From NCBI RefSeq assembly GCF_003573695.1, contig NC_039361.1:133084777-133148776 (forward strand): 64,000 bases of DNA. Direction: 5' to 3'. Both the position numbers and the translations under genes were made by a program. The stretch comes from Papaver somniferum. Taxonomy: Eukaryota; Streptophyta; Magnoliopsida; Ranunculales; Papaveraceae. A model generated the notes under the pieces. The model had not been told where the DNA came from. It saw only the letters and a list, made by a program, of their open reading frames with translations, and made no database searches. Shown here piece after piece: positions 9,765 to 21,634 of this stretch (position 1 is the stretch's first letter; each line of letters begins with the position of its first letter).

Positions 9765-12286
9765 GGTCGGCTCAATTCTAAAAAATGTCATTCTTGGAAA
9801 TGTGTTTCCAAAAGTAACACCCTAACCCCAAATCTACCAAAAGTGTCACTATATGATATTTGTGTCCCTGATATTAGAGGACCCTTAATTGTTTAATATT
9901 ATTTCTAACTTTCAAAATTTAAAGTAAGTGTTTTCTTGTGTGGTTTTTTCAGTGCAAAGGTCCTGATGAAAAGGTCAGGACACTCTACTGGAACCTAACA
10001 TATTTTTAAAAAATCTTATTTTTTTGAATTGAAAATTTGGAAATCACATTTTTTTTAATGGTATTTAAGTGTTTAGGGTCCCTAGACAGGGTCTGGACTC
10101 CGGACATGACCTTTTTGGATCCACTCTAGTTTTCTAATAGAAAAAAATATTAAAATAAGATAATTTTTGTTAATATTTTGTTGTCAAGTTGCAGGACCCT
10201 TTAACTGGACCCTATACTGGATTCTTGGATTATTAATAAAATAATCTTGTTAATGGAATTAAATAAGATTTGAAAAGTCTGGACCTTAGAAGTAGGTCAG
10301 GACCTTAGTTTAGGGACCTTTTAACTTGGCCACCTAGGCGCCATGTAGATGACAAGTAGAACGAACGAGGTGAGGACATTTTTACTTATAAGTCGGGACC
10401 CTACGCTAAAGACTTTTCTCAACTCGACCACGTAGGTGCCATGTAGGTGACAACGGGGATGAACGAAGTGATAACATTTTTACTAGGGTCAAGACCCTCT
10501 AAGTCGGGACCCTACAGTTTGACGGGACCCTAACGCTTCACCTTCCTTACACCCCCGTTACACCCCTCTTTTCCTTACATAACCCACCCTTCTTCTTCTT
10601 CTTCTTCTTCTTCTTCTTTCATCCTTTTTTTCTTTTTCATGGCAGCTGCTACACCATGAAAGCTTATCATCCAACTGAGATAGAGAAGGAAGGATCTATA
10701 GGTGAGCTTAACTTTTAGCTCTTTCAAATTCAAACTCAAAGTTAGGGTTAATTAAATTTGGGTTAATTTCAATTTCAAACTCAAAGTTAGGGTTCTTAAA
10801 TATGTATTGGGGATTCGAATCCATGTTTATTTATATAGTTTACAGTGAAATAAGGTATGAGTTATCTTTAATTTTTTGGTTTGGTTACTTAATTTATGTA
10901 GGGTTCATGATACAGGATGATCTTATAACTGATAGTATGTTATGTTTTGTGAAATGCAGTTGCAAATTTGTCGTCGCCATAATGATAAGCAAAGCTGTTC
11001 TCATCCACTACGATGGAGAATGGGTGCACAAAGAAGGTAATGATAACTATAAAGGTATGACACATCTTGCAGGGGTACCTGATAAGTACACTTTTGAGGA
11101 TGTGAAGAAGGCAGCAATGGATGTTCTAGGTTTCTTGCACCAACCTTGTTTTGATGTGTATGGCCTCATAGATGTCACGGAAATCGCATTTAAGCAAAGG
11201 ATTAAGATTGTTAGCGAAGAAATTTTGATTTTTTATGTTGGCCAGACATGTGGAGTCCCAAGCTTTTACACAATCAAATATGGAGAAGAAGTAAAAGTAG
11301 ATATTTCTCCCGTAACTCCCAAAACAACTAGTGGAGATGACAACGGATCCAAGATGCTTCCCCACACTCCCTTGACCCCTCTTAACAATCTGACGTCGAG
11401 TTGCAGTGAGGATTAACATAACGAAATCGATTAAACTTTATAACTACAACACCTGAATTTCAGTAGATTTGATCTTTCACACTCCATTAAAGCAATAGTC
11501 AGGGTTAAATATGAAATAACGAAATTGATTAAACTTTACTGATTTAATCGACAGGAAAAAATTAGGGGAAAAGCCACCCCTAAATTTCAGATTAAATATG
11601 AAATAACGAAATCAATTAAACTTTATTACATACATACCCAAAATTGAATCCTAATTTCAGATTGATGACAAATAATTTTAAACCCTAAAGCATACCTTTT
11701 TTTTCTTCCGCTAGTTTTGAAGTTGAGTTGATATCTTTGTGTCCTGCACTGAACATGATCTCCCTGTATCCAAATCTTCTTCCCTAATCTCTTCTTCCAG
11801 ACACTGTAAAAATCAGTTCTTCTTCCAGACACCTAATTAGTTTTCTCTATGGTTTTGAAGTTGAGTTGATATCAGTTCTTCATAGATGGAGAATTGGGTA
11901 TGTAAAAATCTACTGGTATGGGATATAGGTATTTTGATTTGAAAGATTACGGTTTTTCTGATTTTTCTTTGGTTTTGTGAAAGAAGATGAAAGAAAATGT
12001 GAGAACTGGGAGAGAAAACTAAGAGAGGAAGGAGATGAAAGAAACGGAAATAACGAGGGGTGAAACTATCAAGAGATTAAATCTCCGCTGAGGTGGTAGC
12101 TGACTCATGCTTTAATTTTGGTGAGGTGGTAGCTGAGTCAGTTAAGAGGGTGTGGACCTTTTCTAAATAAGGGTGTAAGTGTCTATATTACCTCAAAAGG
12201 GTACTTTAATGTATATTTCAATAAGGGTGGCATTCTCAGAATGTTGTTTCCTGAGGGGGTTATTTCTACACATTAAAATTGTCGGC
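9765..12286 (+). mobile_element. Mutator-like element (probable, ~2.5 kb)
   Basis: Bounded by an 8-bp direct repeat TCTAGTAG (9757-9764 and 12287-12294) that looks like a target duplication. The ends carry degenerate inverted similarity (a CAATT..TAA...TG block and a GGAAA...ACACCCT block) rather than a clean long TIR. The inside holds a CTT microsatellite (about 10589-10618) and an ORF resembling a MULE transposase N-terminus (10982-11416). No catalytic transposase domain is present, so it would be non-autonomous. It lies between TBL copies C and D. Confidence 0.55.
10982..11416 (+). CDS. MULE transposase N-terminal-like ORF (144 aa)
   Basis: The ORF starts ATGATAAGCAAAGC after a plausible intron acceptor (ATGCAG at ~10954-10959) and ends at a TAA. 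It opens V-L-I-H-Y-D-G-E-W, followed by a Y-K-G-M-like stretch and a Y-T-F-E-D-V helix, the pattern of the small N-terminal domain of plant MuDR-type transposases. The last ~45 residues are Thr/Pro/Ser-rich. No zinc-finger or DDE domain follows, so it is either a truncated transposase or a captured domain. The upstream in-frame extension to 10802 is low-complexity and probably leader/intron. Assignment is from pattern memory. Confidence 0.45.
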   Translation: MISKAVLIHYDGEWVHKEGNDNYKGMTHLAGVPDKYTFEDVKKAAMDVLGFLHQPCFDVYGLIDVTEIAFKQRIKIVSEEILIFYVGQTCGVPSFYTIKYGEEVKVDISPVTPKTTSGDDNGSKMLPHTPLTPLNNLTSSCSED

Positions 12287-12294
12287 TCTAGTAG

Positions 12295-13046
12295 ATTACT
12301 ACTACAACTCTGGATCATAATAATCTAAAATTTTTACGCGAATCAATTTTTTACTTTCTTTTTCGATGTGATAGAAATTAAGCATTTATCTATGTGTTTC
12401 TTGTGAAGTTTGCATGATTTCTCAGAAAATAATCAGTTGAAAAAGTTTTTGTTAAATCAAATGTAGTCTCGGATAGTCAGTTGGACTACTTAGTCCGAAT
12501 ACCAACAGCAAAAGTGGTAGTAAGTGGTAACCCTATTTAGTACCAATGCTCGTTCTTAAATGCAAATTTTTCAGTGGGAACAACATAACGAGTTTACGCT
12601 AACGCGTACGCGATCTGGTTTTGAAAGAATACACATAGAAGACCGAGTTAATAGAAGAAGAGACTTATTCCTTGGAACTCTCTTCAAGGCCGGCACTAAG
12701 TCATCATTTGATTTTGGTATTCCCGCAGCTGAATATAGAGAAAGTAGCAAACCCATATTTAAAAAATGTGGCTACTACTAATCCCAACTCATTAACAATG
12801 TAAACTTGAGTTTAAAGATACTTTACAACTTTTTTTTCTTCCGTGCAACGAATGTTCTGTGACGAGTTCTCCACTCTCTAGTTATTGACATCTCTGGTCT
12901 TGCGCCTAATTAATGTTCCATATCTGCTGCACATACAAGAAGGATGAGTAGTTCTATACATAATATATTACTGAGTTTCGAGTGCACTTTAAACAGCACA
13001 CATCGCCGTTCCAATTATCATCTGGTTCCCTACAAGAATTCTTTTC
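12295..13046. other. spacer upstream of TBL copy D
   Basis: Contains an open 73-codon stretch (12560-12781) with no recognised domain, and the upstream block shared with copies B and E at 12888-12950. Otherwise no gene or element recognised. Confidence 0.4.
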
Positions 13047-14954
13047 ATGGAAAAGCAGGTTAGAACATTATGTGCAGAAATATCGCATTCAAGGAGAACA
13101 GGATCATCAATAATTGTTGGAGTTGGTTTCATCTTTGGAGCTTCGGCCTTCATATTTATATCAACTATCTTCATGTTCCCGTTTCTTACCCCAGCCATTA
13201 TAAATCCCGTGCTTCAAATCAATCTTGATACATTTTACCAAAAAATTTCTTTTTCTCACTTGGCAAACGGAAGTTCAAGTAGTACTTTGTCCTCCCTCAA
13301 TTCTTCTGATCAGCTGTTGTTGTTGGAAAAATCTTTTGAGGCGTATCAAACAGTAATATCTTCTTCGTTGCCAGAGTTGTCGAAAGACATCTCGAAGGTG
13401 AATGGAACAGAAAGCAGTAGTAAATTAACAAACTACTCAAATGCTGATGTTTCCAGCAGTAGTCCTCCCGAAGTTGAAGAAATGGTGGTTACAAGTAAAA
13501 ATAGTTCTGTTACTGGCTACAATTCTGCTTCTAGTGGCCATGATTGTAATATCCATAAGGGTGAATGGGTTAGGCCGACCAATGGGAGAAAACCATTTTA
13601 CCCTCCTGGTTCTTGTCCTTATATCGAAAGAAACCCTTTCAGCTGTTACAAGAATGGGAGACCCGATGATGCATTTCTAAAATGGCAATGGCAATGGCAA
13701 TCTCACCCAGAAAATGCAGGGTGTAATAGTAATTTTCCCAGGTATGTCTAATCTGTCACAGGGTTTAATCAGCACCCAATGAATCCAGCCATAACAGTAA
13801 GAATGAGGGTTTCCAAAATTTTGATTATTTTTATTTTTTTCTTTCTTGCAGCATTCTGAATGCACAAGATTTTCTAGAGAGATTAAGAGGGAAAAAAATT
13901 GCATTTGCAGGGGATTCTCTGAACAGGAACATGTTTGAATCTTTAGCATGTATCCTTTGGAATGCCGTTCCAGATAAGAGCAGAGTTTTTTGGGTATCTA
14001 AAAGTGTGGAACACAAAATAAGAGGAGACATGTCACTGAGATACGAGGCAAGTTTTACTTTAATTAAGCCTAAAGAAAATGAAGTTATAGCCTATAATTG
14101 TTTATGATCTTCTTATTAGGACTACAATTGCACCATAACCGTAGGACTCAGGAAAGCATACTGAAACAAGTGCCGGAGACAATGAGATTGGATTTGATTG
14201 ACCCGCGTGCATCACCGTACTACTGTGACGCTGATATTGTAGTATTTGATTCATGGCATTGGTGGGTTAAAAATAAAGTTCAAAATGGGTGAGTAAGCAA
14301 AAATGAATGAGTATATAGAATTTGTGTATGTATATGATTGTTGTGTTGCTTATGATTTGCTGGTACTACTTAAATTGCAGGAAAAACTACTTTCAAGAAG
14401 GTGATTATTTGCACCCACACCAAGAGATTAGTAAAGCATACAAGAAAGCTCTTACTACCTGGAGGAAATGGATTGACAAGAACATTGATTCTAACAAAAC
14501 TCAAGTTGTTTTCAGAGGATATTCAGTTTCCCATTTCCAGTAAGTGACCTTGAATACGTTATTGGTTTTGATTATGTAAACTGCGTACTTATATTTCTGT
14601 ATATTATGCAGCGGAGGTAAGTGGAACACTGGTGGAATATGCAACAGGGAAACGGAACCAATCGCGAGCAACGAAACATACAGGGCGAAGAATCCTTTAC
14701 AGGTCAAAATATTAGAAGACACATTACGAAGAATGAAGACTCCTGTGTTATATCTGAATATCAGTGAACTTTCTTACTATCGAACCGACGGACACCCTTC
14801 ATTGCATTTACAATACTCATCTGATCAAGAAAGGACTGAATTCAAGAAACATCAAGATTGTGTTCATTGGTGTTTGCCCGGTATACCGGATACATGGAAT
14901 GAGTTGTTGTATATTTCTCTCATGAGGATTGGTAAAGGATCTTTTGCCCAATGA
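13047..14954 (+). pseudogene. TBL copy D, probable pseudogene (exon 3 deletion)
   Basis: Exons 13047-13741, 13852-14047, 14120-14288, 14381-14539, 14612-14954. Exon 1 gives a basic N-terminus, a membrane segment at about residues 28-50, a long Ser/Asn-rich stem with N-x-S/T sequons, and the C-N-I-H-K-G-E-W domain start. GDSLNRN (exon 2) and D-C-V-H-W-C (exon 5) are intact. Exon 3 is 169 nt instead of 215: a 46-bp deletion removes the [11 protein letters not shown] block and shifts frame, giving TGA about 14 codons after the exon starts. An alternative acceptor at the AG of GGACTCAG (14151-14152) would restore frame, but loses D-Y-N-C and has a poor pyrimidine tract. Y-R-D-A-D has become Y-C-D-A-D. 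Intron 2 is GC-AG. Otherwise well preserved, so inactivation looks recent. Confidence 0.82.
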
Positions 14955-15200
14955 GACTAAAAAGCCAGATTTTTTGGTGTATAAGAATGTACTACTCTGT
15001 GTACTATTCTGAAAACCAAATTACCACATGGGAAGAAAAAATGGAACCGATTCAAATTTCGTTACTTAATTTTTTTTATTTCACACCATTTTATGTAAGT
15101 TAAACGGATGGTTGATAATAACTAATCTCCTCTTGATTTTCACCGCCAATACACTTGCATTCGATGGTGTACAAATTAAGTGAGAAATGAAGTAAGGAAA

Positions 15201-15295
15201 TACTATCTAGGTTTCGAGAAGAGAAATAATATCATTTTTTTTAGCCTAAAAATAGACTAAATTGGAAAAGTGATTTTCCGGGAGCGAAGGGAGTA
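15201..15295. mobile_element. Stowaway-like MITE, second copy
   Basis: About 95 bp between TA dinucleotides. It has a TTTTAGCCTAAAAATA core and a GGGAGTA right end like the MITE at 1838-1945. It sits ~247 bp downstream of the copy D stop, nearly the same offset as the first MITE from copy A. Confidence 0.45.
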
Positions 15296-15346
15296 TAAGT
15301 CAAGATACTCTTTAATATTCTTTGTTTATCGTATCCCCTAAAAAGT

Positions 15347-15545
15347 TGTTTATCTTTAATCATACTTCAACACAATATTATGGGTGAAATTTCAGTTTTG
15401 ACACGGGCTCAGATTGGTTGTCCCAAATCTTAAATTTACACAGTGCTAAAGTAGAATGAGGCCCTAATGTTTGTCTATTATACACATCTAATGACAATTT
15501 TGTCTATCCCTTCTGCCTATTTTTTGTCTCCTTTGTCTTTTCACA
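15347..15545 (+). mobile_element. 5' LTR of an old copia element (outermost layer)
   Basis: The right half (GTTTGTCTATTATACACATCTAATG ... CTTTTCACA) matches the right half of the LTR at 49819-49980. It is followed by ATATGTTATCAGCACG, a copia-type primer-binding site. The left half is more diverged, so the start is approximate. 15546-15790 is then a noncoding leader without recognised ORF. Confidence 0.6.
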
Positions 15546-15789
15546 ATATGTTATCAGCACGCCGTAACACTGAGCTCCATTCAGATCTGGTGATTGAATA
15601 TGGCGGTTTCCTTTAGAGTTGCAAAACTGCAATTGCATCATAGGTTTACAATCTTGATAGCTTTGTTCTTTGAAGTTATTTGTATATAGTATAATGGGTT
15701 CAGTCACCTCTATTCTTGTTCGTTACATGATTTGGAATTCTTATTCCACTACTGATTTTTGTCTGTCTATTTATGCGTGAGTTGATTTC

Positions 15790-18700
15790 TTTGCGATGTT
15801 TGGATAAGTACATTAGTAGAAAGGTCAGGTGGTATGCTTATTCCGTGGGATTTAGACTTTTTTGAAGTTCTCTCTGCATTTGAAGGCATTTATTCATTAA
15901 TCATAGAAGGTTTTTTCAAGAATGGCGGTTCCCCATGTTGTTTTACTAATGTTTACGTCCCTAATCATTATTCATTAAGGGATGATCTATGGGAAGAATT
16001 ATATGCCATTAGAGGAATGTGGCATGTACTTCCCTGGGAGCTTTGTGGTGATTTTAATGTTGCCAGAAGAAGAGAAGAAAAGAAAAATTGCAGAAGAACC
16101 TCCCTAAGTATGCTAGATTTCAATGACTTTATAATCTTTCATGAGTTGATTGATTTACCACTCAAAGGGTCTAGATTTACTTGGACCAGTGGTGAGGACA
16201 ACCCAATCCTTTGCAGGTTGGACAGATTTTTGATTACCCCTGACTTTGAGCAGAAGTTTCCCCTTTCTACTCAAACTGCTTTGTCAAGACCAATTTCAGA
16301 CCATCTTCCTCTGATACTTGACACCGTCGATGCTTCGTTGGGTCCTTCTCCTTTTCGTTTTGAGGCTATGTGGTTCCTTGTTCCTGGATTCTTAGAAAAG
16401 TTTCAAGCATGGTGGAATTCCCTTACATTCTCAAGATCTCCTAGTTCTACTTTGTGGTTCAAACTTGAAGCCTTGAAGAAGATACTAAGTAAATGGAATA
16501 GAGAAGATTTAGGTAATCTTACAACTTTTCAATAACATTGATGTTGTTGACAGGTTGGAAGAAATGAAAAGATTAAATGAAGAACAAAAAGCCCTTAGGA
16601 TTAAATCTAAAGTGGAGTATGAACAAGTTTCTATCATGTTGGAAAGATCCATTAGGCAGAATTCCAGAGTACAGTGGCTGAAAGAGGGTGGTAGAAATGT
16701 TTCGTTTTTTCATAGTATGGCTTCAAGTAGAAGAAGACAGAACATGATCAAGCATCTGTTTATTGATGGGGAACTCACTGATGATAGGCACAAGATTAAA
16801 TCCAACATCATTAATCATTTTGAGAATCTTTTCAAAGAAAATTGTCCCTACAGACCATTTATTGATGATTTAGAATTTGTGCATATCTCTGAAGATGAAG
16901 CTACTTCCATTGAGAGAGATATAAGTGAAGATGAAGTCATTGACGCTATTAAGGAACTTGATGCTGTGAAAGCCCCAGGTCCGGATGGATACCCAATTAT
17001 CTTCTTTAAGAAGTGATGGTCTTTCCTTAAAGAAGATGTCATGAAAACCATTGATGAGTTCAACACCAAAGTTAAGATCAATTCCTTACATAATGCTACA
17101 TTTATCTCTTTAGTTCCCCAGAAGAACCATGTGGAAAGTGTTTTAGATCTTAGACCAATCAGTATTTTCACTAGTATGTACAAAATCATCTCTAAGATAC
17201 TCGTCGTAGATTACGATTCTTAATTCCTAAGATCATTTCCGAGACACAATTTGCATATGTTCACGGGAGGCAAATACATGATAGCATATTGATTGCTAAT
17301 GAACTGGTGGATTAAAAAATTAAAGAAAAAACAGCTGGTATCATTTGTAAAATTGACCTCGAGAAAGCCTTCGATAAGATTAACTTGTCGTATTTACAAT
17401 CTTTGTTTAGGAAGATTGGATTCAAAGACAAATGGTGCAACATGATTCATTTCTCTTACTCTACAACTACATTATCGGTACTCATAAATGGCTCTCCATT
17501 CGGTTCTTTTGGTTGTTCTCGGGGTATGAGACAAGAAGATCCACTATCTCCTCTTCTTTTCAATATAGCTATGGAAGGCTTTGCAAGATTTTTGGATAAA
17601 CTCACTCATAATAATCTTCTAACAGGTTTTTATGTAAGGAATGGAAGTCAAAGAATTTCTCACCTACATTATGCAAAATGACCATACTTTTCCTCAAATA
17701 TGATTGGGAAGAAATTCATTTTTTATTTAGTGCTTTGAAGTGCTTCGAGATCATGTCAGGACCTAGAGTTAATAATTCTAAAACTAGACTGATAGGTGTC
17801 GGAGATACACCTCAATTGGCTTCTTGGGCTCAGAAGATCGGTTGCCTCACTGATAATATTCCTTTTGTGTACCTGGGACTACCACTAGGAGCAAAAAACA
17901 ACTCAAAAGCCATATGTGATCCTGTTGTGGAAAAGTTTGACAGCAAACTTGCTACTTTGCAGAAGACTCACCTAACAAAAGGTGGTAAGATAATACTCAT
18001 TAAACATGTCCACTCAAGTCTTTCACTTTACTTTTTCAGTCTTTTTAAAGCTCCTGTTTCTGTTACAAGTTTGTTGGAAAATAAAATAAGAGACTTTTTG
18101 TGGAACATTAGTGATGATTCAAACAAGAAACATCTGGCCTACTGGGGTTTGACTTGTACTTCGATTGACAAAGGTGTTTGGAATTTAGAGATTTACAACA
18201 GTTCAATGTTGCTCTATTAGCGAAATGGGTTTGGAGGTTTGGTTTGGAAAAAAACTCACTTTGGTATTCTATCATTGAAGACAAATATGGTAAATTTGCT
18301 TCGCTTTGGATCCCTGACAAAGTTAAAGATATTTATCACCAAGCAAGCGACAAAAATCTCACAGTTTTCATCATTGGTGGTGCAAAATGGTACAAGCATT
18401 TCTTTCTGGTGTGATGTTTGGGTGGGAGATTTTCCTCTTAAAAGTTCCTTCCCTGCGCTTTTCAAGATCAGTAGTAACAGAAAAGGTTCCATATCCTCGC
18501 ATATCGCAACAAATGACACTTTTACAAGGTGGAACTTACATTTCGAAAGGGCTCTAACTGATAATGAGGCCGAACTTCTTATTTCTCTTTTTGACTTTAT
18601 TGGAACTGATCCTCCACTGCTTTGCAATTCAGAAGATCGAAGAAGATGGACTTTAACGGCCACGGGTACTTTCTCTACTAGTTCTCTATACTCAGCCATA

Positions 18701-18934
18701 CATCATGGTGAAAACCATTTACAATTCCCGCAGAAAACTATCTAGAACAACAAAATTCTTACAAATATTTGTTTTCTCTTATGGTTGGCGGCACATGATA
18801 GATTAATCACAATTGATAAGATGGTAGATTGGGGTTATCATCATGTTAACAAGTGTATATACTTTGTAACAGTGCTGAAGAATGTGTCAAGCATCTATTT
18901 TTTTGAATGTCATATTGCCATGAACATTTGGAAT
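15790..18934 (+). mobile_element. LINE (L1-like), 5' portion, broken
   Basis: Remnant of a non-LTR retrotransposon ORF2. 15834-16535 is the C-terminal part of an apurinic-like endonuclease (C-G-D-F-N motif, S-D-H-L-P-L). 16555-17016 is the linker ending A-P-G-P-D-G. 17041-17700 holds RT fragments (D-L-E-K-A-F-D-K, G-M-R-Q-E-D-P-L-S-P). 17678-18900 is the post-RT region and start of the zinc-binding C-terminus. Stops and frameshifts occur at ~16533, 17014, 17221 and ~17680; the last alters the catalytic Y-A-D-D to Y-A-K followed by a stop. The endonuclease N-terminus is missing, typical of 5' truncation. The Ty3 element interrupts it at 18935 and the frame resumes at 29019. Confidence 0.85.
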
Positions 18935-19298
18935 TGTTGATACATGAAAAATAACTCCCCTTAACCGGGCTAGGGTGCCCCAAAGAAGGGAAAGGCTATA
19001 CGTGGAACATGGGGACTAGGCCCCAAGTCCACCAATGAAGTATCCATGAGATGGAAAGGACAATGAAGGAATTAACAAGGAAGAAGGAGGTCATATTAGA
19101 AAAAGGATGGCATTAGTAGTAAATAAGGAGGTTTAGGACACATGGCAAGATGTCATAAAAAGAAGGGGTTTTTGGAAAGTCTATATAAGGAAGGACAAGG
19201 TACAATGGAAATACATCTCTCTCTCATACTATTCTCATAGTGAGGTCATCTTGGTACACTAGGACGGGTGAAACCCAACGAGAATTCCGGTATTAACA
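18935..19298 (+). repeat. 5' LTR of the Ty3 element
   Basis: 364 bp, TGTTGA...TAACA. A TATATAAGGAAGGACAAGG promoter-like box lies at ~19183-19201, about 115 bp before the LTR end. The 3' LTR right part (28694-29013) matches closely. Confidence 0.85.
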
Positions 19299-19336
19299 TT
19301 TGCCGACCACACCCGGAGGCTCGTGCCTAGTCTATC

Positions 19337-20730
19337 ATGATGCAGCCGAGTGGTACTATCCCAAACGCGACTAACGTTCAGTTGAATGATCCGCCCCTTA
19401 ATCTATAAGGGGAGCGGATAGAGATAGTGACAGACCTAATCTTATAAGATAGAAGACCTGAAGCGACACAGGAGAAGGATAAGCAACTAGAGGGCGGAAG
19501 CACGTCACTCACGCAGCCCACTCTAAAGGAAATACAGAAAGAGTTGGAGGAACACATCCGCAGGGAAAGCGAGTTGAGAATATTGCTGAAAGAAGCTAGC
19601 AATGATCAAAACGCCAAAGAAGCCTTGGAAAGCGCCGATGATACAGGAGAGGATCATTGAATGATGACGCAGGAGGCGATGTCCAAATTTTTCGAGACAA
19701 ACTACAAAGTGGTAAAACAGAACAATTACGATTTTATGGCAAGACCGTACACCCCTGAGATCGTGGAATATCAATATCCAGAGGATTATACTTCACCAAA
19801 GTTCAAAGTGTATGATGGACAAGGGAATGCGCGAGAACATCTTATCGGATTCATCGCTTCTATGAACGATCGAGCCTCTGATGGGAAGTTATGCCTAAGG
19901 GAGTTCCCTAAGTCGTTGACTGATACAGCCTTCTCTTCGTACGACAACCTAAAGCCCGGAAGCATCAGCTCATGGACGGACCTATCCACACACTTTCTCA
20001 GAAAATTTTACTCTGCAAAAAGAAAAGTCACGACCATCGACTTGAGTAAATGCAACCAACGGTTAGGGGAAGACATAGGGAAGTATATCACTCGATTTCG
20101 TCGTTTCGCGCTAGATTGCCATGAGGACGTTAAAGAAGATGCACTAGTGGAGATCTGCATACGCGGAATGATACCGTGTTTAAAGAAAAGCCTGGTGAAC
20201 TTCCGATTCCCAACCTTCGTCGACCTGGAAGAAGCGGAAGCAAGAATCGCCTATTGTGTCGAAGAAAGCAACTCGGATTATGTTTGGCGTAACGCGGTCA
20301 ACACTGTCTCAACAACACCAAGGAACACACGCGTAAACAACAACCAAGAAGGCTGGGGCGCGCAAAGGGCGCGCAAACAAATCAATCATATAGGGATCAA
20401 CCGCTTTCTCCCTCATTGCCCTGTAATAAAGAGAAGATCATCGGGCTCCTAGAGCAGTGGATGGCGAATAAAGAAATTCAGCTGCCTCCAACGAGGGCGG
20501 ATCCCACCGATACGCAGAAGAGCAACGCCAGGTACTGTCACTTCCATCGCAGAGTACATCACCCCACTGTCGACTGCTATAACATAAGAAGAATGTTTCA
20601 GAAGAAACTGGAAGCGGGAGAAATCAAAATGGGAGATCCCGAGGGAGCAAGAGCAATTCAAAATCATGTAATGATGCTTTCTCATGATCCCAGCAGAGAC
20701 GAATGGCAACCATGGGAAGAAAAGGATTAA
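19337..20730 (+). pseudogene. Ty3 gag remnant
   Basis: Tandem ATGs at 19337-19342 open a frame running to 20452, with three in-frame stops before 19661. Positions 19790-20280 encode a retrotransposon gag core (F-K-V-Y-D-G-Q start, S-W-T-D-L-S-T-H-F-L-R-K-F-Y centre). A frameshift near 20430 leads to 20416-20730, with a C-H-F-H...H-H-P-T-V-D-C zinc-knuckle-like segment. It would build the retroelement particle; this copy cannot make a full product. Confidence 0.8.
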
Positions 20731-20805
20731 GAAGCATGCAAGGTTACCATAGAAGGTCGCGCATTTACAAATACAGATGGTGTCTCTAGAAAATTCGCGG
20801 GTACA

Positions 20806-21607
20806 GTGTTGGCCCAACAGTTTTTTGACTCGATGGGTTTTAGCGAGGATCAGAGCAGGGAAGCGGCCAAAGCTATTGCAGCAATTGTGGCAGGAAAGCC
20901 TTACGATTCCCTCCCCAAAGAAGCTATCGTATTCACAGACGAGGATATTTGCTATCCGGGAGAGCACCTTAGACCCTTACACCTGACTGCGTATATTAAT
21001 AAGGTACCTTTGAAGAGGGCCTTCGTAGACGGTGGCACATCTTTAAATCCAATCTCTACACATACACTATCTAGACTTCCTTGGAGTACAGTGGTCGGCA
21101 ATTAAAATGCGAACCACGACGGTGAAAGGATTTGGAGGGCATACTCAAACGGCGATTGGGATTCTCCATTTGGTTATGAAGATTGGTCTCATTCATGGGC
21201 TCACCCCTTTCTATGTACTAGAAGATGACACGACATTCCATGTACTGCTAGGGCGAGGGTGGTTACTCAACCATAAAGTGGTAGCGTCGACATATCATCA
21301 GTGTGTCAAAACTAACATAGGAGGAAGGCAATTTCGGATACCAGCCACGAGCCACCCCTTTGACCCAGAAGAAGCTTACATGACAGATGCGGTTTTTTAT
21401 GATTTTACTAAGGAGGCGGATGAAATCCCTGACGTAAAACTTACCCCTCTACCAAAATGGAGCGAGGAAGATAAAACGTATCCGACTAAGTCATTCTTCA
21501 GCCCGTCCAGGATGACGTTCCCAGCGGAAAGAAAACGAAAACACGTAGAGAAACCTAGGTTCCAGCGTTTCTCAAGACCAGACGGGGGACACATGTACCG
21601 TTTATAG
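20806..21607 (+). pseudogene. Ty3 aspartic protease remnant
   Basis: Two abutting frames (20806-21105, 21107-21607). The first ends with A-F-V-D-G-G-T-S-L-N, the retropepsin active-site region of Tat/Athila-type elements. The second continues with F-H-V-L-L-G-R-G-W-L, the conserved protease C-terminal motif. A 1-nt shift and stop at ~21103 separate them. Downstream is the linker into RT. Confidence 0.78.
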
Positions 21608-21634
21608 CAATTAACCGAGGGAGCGTCTACAAGC

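Noticed and set aside
12560..12781. 73-codon ORF upstream of TBL copy D
   Set aside because: No recognisable domain, no homologue in the paralogous flanks, and no splice context; kept only as a note in the spacer.
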